This document shows, in pieces, positions 46,282-55,494 of a stretch of 64,000 bases of DNA; position 1 is the first letter of the stretch, and the number at the start of each line of letters is the position of its first letter. Source of the DNA: Dorea sp. 5-2 (GTDB lineage Bacteria > Bacillota > Clostridia > Lachnospirales > Lachnospiraceae); NCBI RefSeq assembly GCF_000403455.2, contig NZ_KE159715.1:524719-588718 (forward strand), in the 5' to 3' direction. The position numbers were made by a program, and so were the translations under genes. Under the pieces are notes generated by a model. It saw only the letters and a program-made list of their open reading frames with translations, was not told where the DNA came from and ran no database searches.

Positions 46282-47991
46282 ATGGGCAAGAATACAATTA
46301 TTGGAATAGACCTTGGCACGTCTACAACAGAAGCGGCAGTCATCCGGAACGGAAAGCCGGAGATGATATTGAATTTCAGCGGGCAAGTGATCACGCCTTC
46401 GGCAGTCGGGATAGATGCAGATCGGCAGATTGTGTTTGGCGAGAAAGCGAAAGCCCAGTACCTTCTGGCGCCAAAGGATACAGTGATAGAGGTAAAGCGT
46501 AAGATCGGGACAAAAGAAATGATATATATGGGCGGTAAGGCTTATACTCCGACAGAAATTTCAGCGATGCTGCTCTCCCATGTCAGAGAATTCGTATCAG
46601 AATATCTGAAGGAGGAGATCACTAGGGCAGTGATCTCTGTCCCGGCTTATTTTGACGATCTGCAGAGACAGGAAACTGTTGAAGCGGGAAAGCAGGCAGG
46701 GTTTATGGTGGAACGGATTATCAACGAGCCTACGGCAGCGGCATTGAGTTATGGGATCGGACATATGGAAGAAGAGAGCCATATTCTGGTTTACGACCTT
46801 GGCGGAGGAACATTTGACGTCACACTTTTGGAGATGTTTGGGGGAGTACTGGAGGTAAAAGCCAGCAGCGGGGATAACAAGCTTGGCGGCAAGGATTTTG
46901 ATGAATGCCTGATCCGATGGATGGTTAGACAGTTCCGCAGTAAGGAGGGGATTGATCTTGAGAAAGATATGGCTGCGATGGTGAAGCTTAAGGAGCAGGC
47001 TGAATTGTGTAAGAGAGAACTGAGTGCACAGGATTCCTATAGGGTCATGATCCCGTTCATTGCAAAGAAGGACGGGGAGCCGGTGGCTCTGGATGAGACC
47101 GTAACAGTCAGCCTGTTTGAAGAGTTGACGCGGGAATTGGTAGAGCGCACGCATGCGCCGATCGATGTGGTATTGGCGGACAGCGGTGTTCTTCCGGCGG
47201 AGATTGACAGGATCCTGTTGGTCGGAGGATCAACCCGTATGCCGATGATCAGCAGAGATCTTGAGAATTATCTTAAGAAAGAGCCGTCCCGCGCTGTGAA
47301 TCCGGATTATGCGGTTGCAGAAGGCGCGTCAATCCAGGCGGGAATCATAGAAGGAAGCATAAGCGGAGAAGACAGCCTGGTCATGACGGATGTGAACCCA
47401 TATACTCTGGGGATTCGCACATTATCTGATTTCAGCATGAATTACATGAGCGTGATCATACCGAGAAATGTAACGATACCGACGGTAAGGAAGGACAGCT
47501 TCTGTACAAGCGCCGATTACCAGCCGGAGGCCAAGATCGAGGTATATCAGGGAGAATCTGATGATGTACGTAAGAACCATTTCCTGGGAGAATTTATCAT
47601 ATCAGAGATTCCGCTGAAGCCGGCGGGAGAAGAGAAGGTTGAAGTGGAATTTGCGTATGATCTGAACGGGATGCTGGAGGTCAGGGCACAGATTGTAAGT
47701 ACTGGTGAGGAAGCATCGGTTGCGATCAATATGATGGAACATCTGCCGGGCAGCGGAGACGAAGAGAAGGTTGATGTGGAAAAATGGAAAGAAGCGCCGC
47801 ATGCGAAGCAATTCCGGACAGTCATCCGCCGTGCGGAGCGCAGGCTTAAGAATGAAGAACTCCAGGATATGCCGTTATATAAAGAGGATCTGGAAGATGC
47901 ACTGTATGAACTGAAATGTGCGTTGATTGAAGAAGACCTGGAGAGGGCGGAAGATCTGGAAGAAGAGATTCTGGATATGTTGGAGTATTAA
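46282..47991 (+). CDS. Hsp70-family chaperone, HscC-like
   Basis: A 569-residue Hsp70, shorter than DnaK (about 610-640). The ATPase domain shows IGIDLGTSTTEAAV, the VPAYFDDLQRQ segment, NEPTAAALSYG, VYDLGGGTFDVTLLE and LVGGSTRMP. The interdomain linker reads LVMTDVNPYTLGI instead of the DnaK VLLLDVTPLSLGI, as in HscC-type proteins. The substrate domain is followed by a short helical lid with an acidic end. Together with the preceding GrpE-like and following J-domain genes this makes a complete second chaperone machine with unknown clients. Confidence 0.88.
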   Translation: MGKNTIIGIDLGTSTTEAAVIRNGKPEMILNFSGQVITPSAVGIDADRQIVFGEKAKAQYLLAPKDTVIEVKRKIGTKEMIYMGGKAYTPTEISAMLLSHVREFVSEYLKEEITRAVISVPAYFDDLQRQETVEAGKQAGFMVERIINEPTAAALSYGIGHMEEESHILVYDLGGGTFDVTLLEMFGGVLEVKASSGDNKLGGKDFDECLIRWMVRQFRSKEGIDLEKDMAAMVKLKEQAELCKRELSAQDSYRVMIPFIAKKDGEPVALDETVTVSLFEELTRELVERTHAPIDVVLADSGVLPAEIDRILLVGGSTRMPMISRDLENYLKKEPSRAVNPDYAVAEGASIQAGIIEGSISGEDSLVMTDVNPYTLGIRTLSDFSMNYMSVIIPRNVTIPTVRKDSFCTSADYQPEAKIEVYQGESDDVRKNHFLGEFIISEIPLKPAGEEKVEVEFAYDLNGMLEVRAQIVSTGEEASVAINMMEHLPGSGDEEKVDVEKWKEAPHAKQFRTVIRRAERRLKNEELQDMPLYKEDLEDALYELKCALIEEDLERAEDLEEEILDMLEY

Positions 47992-48032
47992 GAAGAATAC
48001 ATTACCAAAGATAAGGTAAAGGATGGCAGAAA

Positions 48033-49433
48033 ATGGAAATGGATATGTATTATGAAGTTTTAGGACTGAAGCAGGGAGCAGCGCAGGCGGAGATTAAGAA
48101 GGCTTATTTTTCTCTGGTCAGGAAATATTCTCCGGAAAAAGATCCGGAAAAGTTCAGAGAGATCAGGGAGGCATATGAGCGTCTAAAAAGTATGGATGAG
48201 GATCAGGCGCCTGTATTTACACAGCCAAAGGATCCTTGGGCAAAGAAGTTCCTAGATCAGATTCAGATATATCAGAAGAACGGGGAGTACGAACTTTTCC
48301 GGGATGCATGTGAAGAGGCAAGAAAGGCCTTCCCGGATGAGATACAGTTTTTATATCTTCAGGCAAAGGCGCAGCGTATGGCGGGGAATACGGGGAAAGC
48401 AGTAAAAAGCGGTGAGGAACTGGTAAAAAAAGAGGCGGATAATAAATGGTTCTGGAGAGAACTGGCGGTTTCTTACCAGGAACGGGGGTACACGAGGAAA
48501 GCATTTTTTGCATATGACAGAGCTTATGAGCTTGGATGCCGGGATAATGATTCTGTTCTGGAATTTTCCATATTATGCAATGATTACGGACAATTTGACA
48601 AAGGGACTGAGATACTGAAGGAATTTATCAACAGGAAAAAGCGATGGCAGAAGGAAGAGATCCCGCAGGTTTTTGAAGCGTTCACCGGACTGGCGATACT
48701 GTCGGAAAAAAGTACGGAGGATGCAGGAGATTTACTGGGATGTTTGAAAGGATTTCTGGAGAAATATACCATATATCTTGCCGAGAATAAGGATATATTG
48801 GTGGAGGTTATCGCGCTTTTCGCTGCCTGTTTTAAAAACAGTGAGGTGAAGTATCGCAGAAAGATCCTGGAGTTTGTAGATATTTTTGAAGAGGCGTGCC
48901 ATTCGGAAGAGGAACGGGAAATGGCAGCGAGACTGCGTGAAGCATGCACGGAAGGATGGGTATATGAAGATCCCCGCCTGAGTGAGGCTATGAAAAGCGG
49001 TATAGAAGCATTTTTCATAATGGGCGACCTGAAATCGGATATTAAGACTTTTGCAGAGTTGGATATGAAGCTGTGTATGATCGAAGAACGGGAAGAAGTT
49101 CTGGTACAGCTGGATATCATAGAAGATGAGTATCCCTTGTATTTTGATAAGATCAGGGATTTTGCCAGACAATTAAGAGACGGAAAGAATCTGGAATACC
49201 TGAAAAGCAGTATGCTCAAACAGTACTGTCGTCTGGCACAGTATGTAGGCGGCGGGATGTATTTTGAAAAATACCCGAAGGAAAAGGAGAGGCAGATGGG
49301 AAAGGTGATCTATCAGAATGATTACGACACACCGTATGTCAGAAGCGAAAAGAAGATCGGAAGAAATGATCCTTGTCCGTGCGGAAGCGGGAAGAAATAT
49401 AAGCATTGCTGTATGAGAAAAAATGCAGGATAA
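48033..49433 (+). CDS. J-domain protein with degenerate HPD motif and C-terminal SEC-C zinc motif
   Basis: A 466-residue protein. Residues 5-55 form a J domain ([30 protein letters not shown] in part; landmarks YEVLGL, IKKAYF), but the HPD tripeptide needed to trigger Hsp70 ATPase is SPE. The middle is helical with TPR-like stretches (about residues 100-200, e.g. [24 protein letters not shown] in part). The C-terminus ends in a SEC-C motif, [16 protein letters not shown]. Its gene follows the HscC-like gene by 41 bases, so it is the probable co-chaperone. Loss of HPD suggests a changed mode of cooperation or a client-delivery role. Confidence 0.8.
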   Translation: MEMDMYYEVLGLKQGAAQAEIKKAYFSLVRKYSPEKDPEKFREIREAYERLKSMDEDQAPVFTQPKDPWAKKFLDQIQIYQKNGEYELFRDACEEARKAFPDEIQFLYLQAKAQRMAGNTGKAVKSGEELVKKEADNKWFWRELAVSYQERGYTRKAFFAYDRAYELGCRDNDSVLEFSILCNDYGQFDKGTEILKEFINRKKRWQKEEIPQVFEAFTGLAILSEKSTEDAGDLLGCLKGFLEKYTIYLAENKDILVEVIALFAACFKNSEVKYRRKILEFVDIFEEACHSEEEREMAARLREACTEGWVYEDPRLSEAMKSGIEAFFIMGDLKSDIKTFAELDMKLCMIEEREEVLVQLDIIEDEYPLYFDKIRDFARQLRDGKNLEYLKSSMLKQYCRLAQYVGGGMYFEKYPKEKERQMGKVIYQNDYDTPYVRSEKKIGRNDPCPCGSGKKYKHCCMRKNAG

Positions 49434-49462
49434 GACAGACAGGAATAGGGAGGGAACGGTAT

Positions 49463-50020
49463 ATGGAATGGCAGGACGGAAAGGTACGGTGTTGGTGGGC
49501 GAATCCGAAGAATGAGAAGTATATCCGCTATCACGACGAGGAATGGGGGGTCCCTGTCCATGACGACCACAGGCTGTTCGAGATGCTGGTGTTGGAGTCT
49601 TTTCAGGCGGGGCTGACCTGGGAATGTGTTCTGAATAAGAGGGAAGATTTCCGCAGGGCTTTCGATGAATTCGATCTTGAAAAGGTGTGCGCCTATGATG
49701 AAGCGGATCTGGAGAGACTGAAGGAGGATCCGAAGATCATACGCAACAGGCGCAAGATCCAGGCGGCAGTGACGAACGCCCAGGTGTTCCGAAGGATTCA
49801 GGAGGAGTTCGGCAGCTTCTCAGAATATATCTGGCAATGGACGGAAGGGGAGATTGTCTATGAAAATGACCGGACGTGCTCGGAACTTTCTGACGCAGTG
49901 TCGAAGGATCTCAAGAAGCGGGGAATGAAATTCGTCGGGACTACGATCATATACGCCTATCTGCAGGCGATCGGGGTGATTTATTCCCATGAAGAGGGAT
50001 GTTTTCTGGAACATGTTTAG
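49463..50020 (+). CDS. tag: DNA-3-methyladenine glycosylase I
   Basis: Removes 3-methyladenine from alkylated DNA, the first step of base-excision repair. The 185 residues show the Tag pattern: RCWWANPKNEKYIRYHDEEWGVP (zinc Cys and His), QAGLTWECVLNKRE, KIIRNRRKIQAAVTNA, and KKRGMKFVGTTIIYAYLQAIG, ending with a His-x3-Cys-type pair SHEEGC. ATG 49463 has GGGAGGG upstream; the frame is open earlier but overlaps the previous gene. It follows the J-domain gene by 29 bases and may share its transcript. Confidence 0.93.
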   Translation: MEWQDGKVRCWWANPKNEKYIRYHDEEWGVPVHDDHRLFEMLVLESFQAGLTWECVLNKREDFRRAFDEFDLEKVCAYDEADLERLKEDPKIIRNRRKIQAAVTNAQVFRRIQEEFGSFSEYIWQWTEGEIVYENDRTCSELSDAVSKDLKKRGMKFVGTTIIYAYLQAIGVIYSHEEGCFLEHV

Positions 50021-50076
50021 CAATGAATAAAATATATTTTTAACGAAATCTTATTTTCAAATATCAGGAAGTATTG

Positions 50077-50115
50077 TATAATTATTTCTGGCGGCAGACG
50101 CAATGAAGTCTGCCG
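50077..50115 (+). promoter_or_regulatory. Putative promoter -10 and leader hairpin of the esterase gene
   Basis: TATAAT at 50077-50082 has only a poor -35 (TTTTCA at 50054). CGGCAGAC (50092-50099) and CTCTGCCG-like GTCTGCCG (50108-50115) form an 8-bp hairpin in the leader. Confidence 0.4.
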
Positions 50116-50142
50116 GGATTGCGGACCGAAAGGGGATATATT

Positions 50143-50967
50143 ATGATCTATGAAGAGATACCGGTACGGGCGGAGGGTTCGGCGGACTATGCGAGGCTTC
50201 AGGTTTACATCCAGGATACTCCGCAGGACGGAAGTGTGAAGAGAAAGAAACGGCCGTTGATCCTGATCTGTCCGGGAGGCGGATATGAGCGGACCAGTTA
50301 CCGGGAAGGAGAGCCGACGGCATTGCATTTCTTAAGCAGGGGATATCATGCTTGCGTGCTGCGCTATTCGGTTGCCCCGGTTCATTTTCCGACGCAGCTG
50401 CTGGAGGTCGGATGTGCGGTCAGGATCATCCGGGAGAACGCGGAGAAATGGAAAGTAGATACACAGCGGATCGTCGTACAGGGCTCGTCGGCAGGAGGAC
50501 ATCTTGCCGCATGTTACGGCGCCTTCTGGAATCAGGAGCTTCTTAAAGAAGATCTTGATCCTCCGGCGGAGGAATGGAAGCCTGGAGGGATGCTGCTGAG
50601 CTATCCGGTGATCACGTCTGATCCAGGGTATGCGCACAAGGGAAGCTTCGAGAATCTTCTGGGGGAAGAGTATGAAGCGCTGGCAGAGAAAGTTTCTGTT
50701 GAAAAGCAGGTGACAAAGGACATGCCGCCTTGCTTTATCTGGCACACGATGGATGACGACACGGTACCGGTGGAGAACTCACTGTTATTGACAGAGGCGC
50801 TTCACAGAGAAGGGATCCCGTCTGAGCTGCATATTTTCCCGGAAGGAGAGCATGGGCTGAGTCTTGCAAGCCCGGTGGTGGAGCGGGAGAACGGACACGG
50901 AGTCCAGCCTGAGTGTGCGAGATGGATTGAATTGGCGGATGCGTGGCTTGAGAGATTATTTGCGTAA
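50143..50967 (+). CDS. Alpha/beta hydrolase, acetyl-esterase-like
   Basis: A 274-residue serine hydrolase. The oxyanion segment is ICPGGGYERTSYREGEP, the nucleophile elbow is GSSAGGHLAA, the acid Asp is in HTMDDDTVPVENS, and the catalytic His is in EGEHGL. No signal peptide is seen, so it acts inside the cell. The layout resembles the acetyl xylan/oligosaccharide esterases (BD-FAE group) common in plant-fibre-using Lachnospiraceae; deacetylation of imported oligosaccharides is a fair guess. The gene stands alone between tag and gpmI with its own leader. Confidence 0.8.
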   Translation: MIYEEIPVRAEGSADYARLQVYIQDTPQDGSVKRKKRPLILICPGGGYERTSYREGEPTALHFLSRGYHACVLRYSVAPVHFPTQLLEVGCAVRIIRENAEKWKVDTQRIVVQGSSAGGHLAACYGAFWNQELLKEDLDPPAEEWKPGGMLLSYPVITSDPGYAHKGSFENLLGEEYEALAEKVSVEKQVTKDMPPCFIWHTMDDDTVPVENSLLLTEALHREGIPSELHIFPEGEHGLSLASPVVERENGHGVQPECARWIELADAWLERLFA

Positions 50968-51049
50968 AGGCAGATGATTTGCAAGCGGCAGGTATGTGGT
51001 CTGAGGGATTACCATAAAATAGAAAATTCAAAAAGGAGTGTTAGGCATT

Positions 51050-52588
51050 ATGAGCAAGAAACCAACAGTGTTGATGATATTGGATGGATATGGTTTAAAC
51101 GAGAAGACAGAAGGTAACGCGGTTGCAGAGGGTAAGACTCCGGTGATGGACAAGCTGATGGCAGAGTGCCCGTTCGTCAAGGGAAATGCAAGCGGCATGG
51201 CGGTAGGGCTTCCGGACGGACAGATGGGAAATTCCGAGGTAGGACATCTGAATATGGGTGCAGGTCGTATCGTATATCAGGATCTTACCAAGATCACAAA
51301 GGCGATCCAGGACGGAGACTTCTTCGAGAACCCGGCGCTTCTTGCCGCATGTGAGAATGTAAAGAAGAATAACAGCGCGCTTCACATGTACGGACTTGTA
51401 TCGGACGGCGGCGTACACAGCCACAACACGCATATCTACGGGCTTCTGGAGCTGGCAAAGCGCCAGGGGATCGAGAAGGTGTATGTGCACTGCTTCTTAG
51501 ACGGACGTGATACTCCTCCGGCTTCCGGTAAGGAATATGTGGAACAGCTTGTGGCGAAGATGAAAGAGATCGGTGTCGGCGAGGTGGCGACCGTTATGGG
51601 GCGTTACTATGCCATGGACCGTGATAATCGCTGGGATCGTGTGGAGAAGGCTTACCGTGCAATGGTTTACGGCGAAGGCGAGACGGCGGCAAGCGGACCG
51701 GAGGGGATCCAGGCTTCTTATGATAAGGATACCACAGATGAGTTCGTGCTTCCGACCGTTGTGACGAAGGACGGCGCCCCGGTTGCGACCATTAAGGATC
51801 ATGACTCGGTCATCTTCTACAACTTCCGTCCGGACCGCGCCAGAGAGATCACCAGAACCTTCTGTGACGACAATTTTACGGGATTTGACAGAGGCGAGCG
51901 GGTGAAGACATGTTATGTATGCTTCACCGAGTATGACGTGACCATCGAGAATAAGCAGGTGGCATTTGTCAAGGAAGAGATCACCAATACATTCGGCGAA
52001 TTTCTTGCGTCTAACGGAAAGAAGCAGGCGCGTATCGCGGAGACGGAGAAGTATGCCCATGTAACATTCTTCTTCAACGGCGGAGTGGAGGAGCCGAACG
52101 CAGGCGAGGACAGGATCCTTGTGAACTCTCCCAAGGTAGCGACGTATGATCTGAAGCCGGAGATGAGCGCCTACGAGGTATGTGATAAGCTGACAGGAGC
52201 CATCCGCTCCGGTGAATACGACGTGATCATCATCAACTTCGCGAATCCGGATATGGTAGGGCATACCGGCGTGGAGGATGCGGCGATCAAGGCGATCGAA
52301 GCTGTGGATGTATGTGTTGGAAAGACAGTAGAGGCAGTGACGGAAGTCGATGGACAGATGTTTATCTGTGCAGATCATGGAAATGCGGAACAGTTGATCG
52401 ACGATGAGACGGGCGAGCCGTTTACCGCGCATACTACGAATCCGGTGCCGTTTATCCTGGTAAATGCGGATCCTTCTTATAAGCTTAGAGAGGGCGGATG
52501 TCTGGCAGATATCGCGCCGACGCTGATCGAGCTGATGGGAATGGAGCAGCCAAAGGAGATGACGGGTAAGAGTCTTCTGATAAAATAA
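51050..52588 (+). CDS. gpmI: 2,3-bisphosphoglycerate-independent phosphoglycerate mutase
   Basis: The manganese-dependent mutase that interconverts 3- and 2-phosphoglycerate. The 512 residues have LMILDGYGLNEK (metal Asp), the phospho-serine in GQMGNSEVGHLNMGAGR, DGRDTPP, and NFRPDRAREITR, and the second metal site in ADHGNAEQL. ATG 51050 follows AAGGAGT; an upstream ATG at 51038 lies too close to that site. It completes the glycolytic set of the region apart from enolase and pyruvate kinase, which are not here. Confidence 0.97.
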   Translation: MSKKPTVLMILDGYGLNEKTEGNAVAEGKTPVMDKLMAECPFVKGNASGMAVGLPDGQMGNSEVGHLNMGAGRIVYQDLTKITKAIQDGDFFENPALLAACENVKKNNSALHMYGLVSDGGVHSHNTHIYGLLELAKRQGIEKVYVHCFLDGRDTPPASGKEYVEQLVAKMKEIGVGEVATVMGRYYAMDRDNRWDRVEKAYRAMVYGEGETAASGPEGIQASYDKDTTDEFVLPTVVTKDGAPVATIKDHDSVIFYNFRPDRAREITRTFCDDNFTGFDRGERVKTCYVCFTEYDVTIENKQVAFVKEEITNTFGEFLASNGKKQARIAETEKYAHVTFFFNGGVEEPNAGEDRILVNSPKVATYDLKPEMSAYEVCDKLTGAIRSGEYDVIIINFANPDMVGHTGVEDAAIKAIEAVDVCVGKTVEAVTEVDGQMFICADHGNAEQLIDDETGEPFTAHTTNPVPFILVNADPSYKLREGGCLADIAPTLIELMGMEQPKEMTGKSLLIK

Positions 52589-52610
52589 GAAAATATATAA
52601 GCATTCTATA

Positions 52611-52631
52611 GGACGCGGCAAGGCTGCGTCC
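52611..52631 (+). terminator. Hairpin after gpmI, possible weak terminator
   Basis: GGACGCGGC (52611-52619) pairs with GCTGCGTCC (52623-52631), one G-T pair, short loop. The following TGTATTGCGTT is a poor U-tract. Confidence 0.5.
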
Positions 52632-52670
52632 TGTATTGCGTTCAACCATAGAGGAGAAGGAGAGATTCGC

Positions 52671-53339
52671 ATGCATATCGTAATCGTGGAAGATGACGCC
52701 GTGATCCGGCAGGAATTAAAGCTTCTTTTGGAAAATGCACTTTATCAGGTAACAGCTCTTGATGATTTTTCGGATGTTGCTTCTTTCGTGCTGTCCGCAG
52801 AACCGGATCTGGTGCTTCTGGATCTGAACCTTCCGGAGGAATCCGGCTTCGATATCTGTTCGAAGATACGGGCAGAGTCTGAGGTGCCTGTGATCTTCGT
52901 GACCAGCAGGACAGATTCTATGGATGAGCTGACAGGGATCTTGAAAGGCGGGGACGACTATATCACGAAGCCTTTTCAGGCGCCCGTCCTTCTTGCAAGG
53001 ATCGGCGCCGTCTTAAAAAGAACCTGCCGGAATGTCAAAGAGGAGCCGGTGAGCTTCGTTCACAGAGAAGTAGAGCTTCATGTTGCCAGAGGTACGGTAA
53101 GATTTCGGGGCGTGCAGACAGAATTATCAAAGAACGAGCTTAAGATCCTGCATCTGTTGTTCCGGAGGAAGGGAGAGATCGTCTCCCGGGCGGATATGAT
53201 CGAGTATCTGTGGGACGATCAGGTATTTATAGATGATAATACGTTGAGTGTGAATATCACACGTATCCGGGGGAAGCTTGCGGGGATCGGGATTTCCGAT
53301 TTTATTGAGACAAAGCGCGGGTTAGGATACCGGATCTGA
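52671..53339 (+). CDS. OmpR-family response regulator (BceR-like)
   Basis: A 222-residue response regulator. The receiver holds the acidic pocket VEDDA, the phospho-acceptor Asp 51 in LVLLDLNLP, the Thr in VTSR and the Lys in DDYITKPF. The C-terminal winged helix reads LSKNELKILHLLFRRKGEIVSRADMIEYLW and ends GLGYRI. With the short-sensor histidine kinase that follows it forms a BceRS-type pair, which normally switches on an adjacent BceAB antimicrobial-peptide transporter. Here the transporter-type genes lie about 5.6 kb downstream. Confidence 0.9.
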   Translation: MHIVIVEDDAVIRQELKLLLENALYQVTALDDFSDVASFVLSAEPDLVLLDLNLPEESGFDICSKIRAESEVPVIFVTSRTDSMDELTGILKGGDDYITKPFQAPVLLARIGAVLKRTCRNVKEEPVSFVHREVELHVARGTVRFRGVQTELSKNELKILHLLFRRKGEIVSRADMIEYLWDDQVFIDDNTLSVNITRIRGKLAGIGISDFIETKRGLGYRI

Positions 53340-53364
53340 TCTGTGGGAATGCGAGGTATCAGGG

Positions 53365-54375
53365 ATGAAAATGACGGAATATCTGAGGGATAAGATTCTG
53401 CTTCTGGTGCTGCATGCGGGGTGTATGCTGCTTCTGGCAGGATTTTTACATGCTACCGGATATGAGACGGGATATGGTATGTTGATCCTCCTTTTCTGGG
53501 TGTTGGTGCTGGCTGTATGGCTGGGATATGGATATTATAACAGGAAATGTTATTTTCAGGAATTGGAGACGACGCTTGAGAAGATGGACCAGCGGTATCT
53601 TCTGGGAGAACTGATGCCGGTATCCCATCGGCTTGAGGATCAGTTATATAGGGAGATGATCCGCATCTCTAACAAGTCTGTCATTGAGCGGATCCGGCAG
53701 ATTGAAGACGAGCAGAAGGAGTATCGGGAATATATAGAGAGTTGGGTACATGAAGTCAAGGCGCCGATCACAAGTATCGACCTGATGTGCGAAAATCATA
53801 AGGATGATGTGACCCGGCGGATTCGCCTTGAGAATCAGAAGATTGAAAATTATGTGGATATGGCGCTGTATTATGCGAGATCGGATGAAGTATATAAGGA
53901 TTATGTGATCCGCAGGACCGATCTGCAGGAGAGCGCGGCAGTGGTATTGAAGAGAAACAAGGGGTATCTGATTCGGAGCGGGATTCATGCCGAAGTGGAT
54001 TGCGGTGATCCTGCGTATACGGATGAGAAATGGATCACCTTTATCCTGAATCAGCTTGTATTGAATAGTGTGAAGTACCGAAGAGAGACAGGGGCGCGGA
54101 TCTGGATCTATACGGAAAAGTATGGGGACGGAGTGCGGCTGGTTGTGAAGGATAACGGGATCGGTATCAGGGAGGAAGAGTTAGGACGCATTTTTGAGAA
54201 AGGATTTACGGGAAGCAACGGACGTAAGAGGGAGCGTTCCACGGGGATGGGACTTTATCTGTGTGAAAGACTGTGCCGGAAGCTGGGGATCGTGATAAAA
54301 GCAGATTCCAGGGAGCAGGAGGGAACGGAGATGATTTTAGAATTCCCGGTGAGCCGGTATCTTCTGAAAGATTAA
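53365..54375 (+). CDS. Intramembrane-sensing histidine kinase (BceS-like)
   Basis: A 336-residue kinase. Two membrane helices (about 11-30 and 38-57) are joined by only a few residues, so there is no extracellular sensor domain, typical of kinases that are activated by a transporter. The phospho-acceptor is His 129 in SWVHEVKAPI, the BceS form of the H box. ATP-binding boxes are NQLVLNSVKY, VKDNGIGI and GRIFEKGFTG with GMGLYL. The gene lies 25 bases after the regulator gene. Signalling partner should be a BceAB transporter; the nearest is at 59940-62817. Confidence 0.9.
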   Translation: MKMTEYLRDKILLLVLHAGCMLLLAGFLHATGYETGYGMLILLFWVLVLAVWLGYGYYNRKCYFQELETTLEKMDQRYLLGELMPVSHRLEDQLYREMIRISNKSVIERIRQIEDEQKEYREYIESWVHEVKAPITSIDLMCENHKDDVTRRIRLENQKIENYVDMALYYARSDEVYKDYVIRRTDLQESAAVVLKRNKGYLIRSGIHAEVDCGDPAYTDEKWITFILNQLVLNSVKYRRETGARIWIYTEKYGDGVRLVVKDNGIGIREEELGRIFEKGFTGSNGRKRERSTGMGLYLCERLCRKLGIVIKADSREQEGTEMILEFPVSRYLLKD

Positions 54376-54421
54376 TCGGTGTAACAGTGGTTTTAATGGA
54401 ATACGGATGCTCTGTTTTTGA

Positions 54422-54484
54422 TTGTTTCATAGATACTTGACATGTTTTGTTTGAAACGGTACAATATAAATTGAAATGAAACAA
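54422..54484 (+). promoter_or_regulatory. Promoter with flanking operator dyad for the wHTH/nucleotidyltransferase pair
   Basis: TTGACA (54437-54442) and TACAAT (54460-54465) are 17 bases apart. TTGTTTCAT (54422-54430) and its inverse ATGAAACAA (54476-54484) flank the promoter, and GTTTGAAAC lies in the spacer. This is a fitting layout for self-repression by the first gene product. Confidence 0.7.
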
Positions 54485-54501
54485 ACGGAGGTTTTCTGAA
54501 T

Positions 54502-55482
54502 ATGTTATCTTTTCTTAAATCGGTATTCGGCTCGGATATTACAGAGAGAGAATATCGTTATGCGGATGATACGCCTTATTACATTCGGGATGGGTATACG
54601 CCGCAACTGCTGATCTGGGGGCAAAACCAATGTATCATTTTGACTCCAAAGGATCCTTCTTGGCGGTTGCCTGTATTAAAGAAGCAGCTAAAAAAGTTTC
54701 AGGAACTTTGTATAATTCCCTGTGCACTGGGTCTGGAAAATTTAACTGCGCTGCAGAGGAGGAACTTGATAGAAAATCACATTCCTTTCGTTTCCATGTC
54801 TCAGCAGGTATATCTTCCGTTTTGGGGATGTTCCTTCCGTGAACATTTTAAGGCGGAAATGATTATTGCCGATAAAATGGCTCCAGGAACACAACTCGTC
54901 TTTTTGTATTTATATTATGGTCGGAGTACAGAGCCTATAAACCTGACGCAGATTGCAAAGGATCTTTCCCTCTCAAAAGCGACCTGTACGAGAGCTATCA
55001 ATGATCTTACTGCTTCTGGCTTGATCACACAAAATGCGGAAGGCACACACAAATGGATCAATCTAGCATACGGGAAACCGGAATTTTTGAAAAAAGGATA
55101 CGAACGTCTGAAATCACCTGTTGAGCGGATCCTTTATGTGAAAACACCGGTTCAAGTAGAAACACCGGTTATAAGTGGAATACGGGCGCTGGCACAGCAA
55201 TCTACAATCGGTGTAAATGAACAGGATGGTGCCATTGCTGTTTCTAAAAAGGCTGCTGCGAAAATTCCGGCAGATGCTATTTGTACCAAACAGTATTTTG
55301 GAGATTTCGGAGGATCTGTCTTTGAGGTATGGTCCTATGATCCTGCTATTTTGGCGAGAAATGCCTGTGCAGATGATATTTCCCTGCTGTTGAGCCTGGA
55401 TAAAGATCCCAACGAGCGGATTCAGATGTGCCTGGATGAAATTCGTGAAAAACATGAATTGCCTATTAAAGAGGAAGAATAA
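54502..55482 (+). CDS. wHTH regulator, candidate antitoxin of an AbiE-like pair
   Basis: A 326-residue protein. The N-terminal 110 residues form a domain I do not assign but with the landmark LTALQRRNLIENHIPFVSMSQQVYLPF (key: R-LIE--IPF and YLPF). A MarR-like winged helix follows at about residues 135-190 (INLTQIAKDLSLSKATCTRAINDLTASGLI). The C-terminal 130 residues are of unknown fold. The nucleotidyltransferase gene starts 12 bases after its stop. In AbiE systems the first gene encodes a DNA-binding antitoxin that represses its own promoter through inverted repeats, as seems to be the case here. The family link is inferred from gene order and domains. Base composition is more AT-rich than neighbours. 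Confidence 0.62.
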   Translation: MLSFLKSVFGSDITEREYRYADDTPYYIRDGYTPQLLIWGQNQCIILTPKDPSWRLPVLKKQLKKFQELCIIPCALGLENLTALQRRNLIENHIPFVSMSQQVYLPFWGCSFREHFKAEMIIADKMAPGTQLVFLYLYYGRSTEPINLTQIAKDLSLSKATCTRAINDLTASGLITQNAEGTHKWINLAYGKPEFLKKGYERLKSPVERILYVKTPVQVETPVISGIRALAQQSTIGVNEQDGAIAVSKKAAAKIPADAICTKQYFGDFGGSVFEVWSYDPAILARNACADDISLLLSLDKDPNERIQMCLDEIREKHELPIKEEE

Positions 55483-55494
55483 GGAGAAGATCAA

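Noticed and set aside
51497..52672. 391-codon minus-strand frame
   Set aside because: Antisense to gpmI, which has all catalytic motifs; no independent support.
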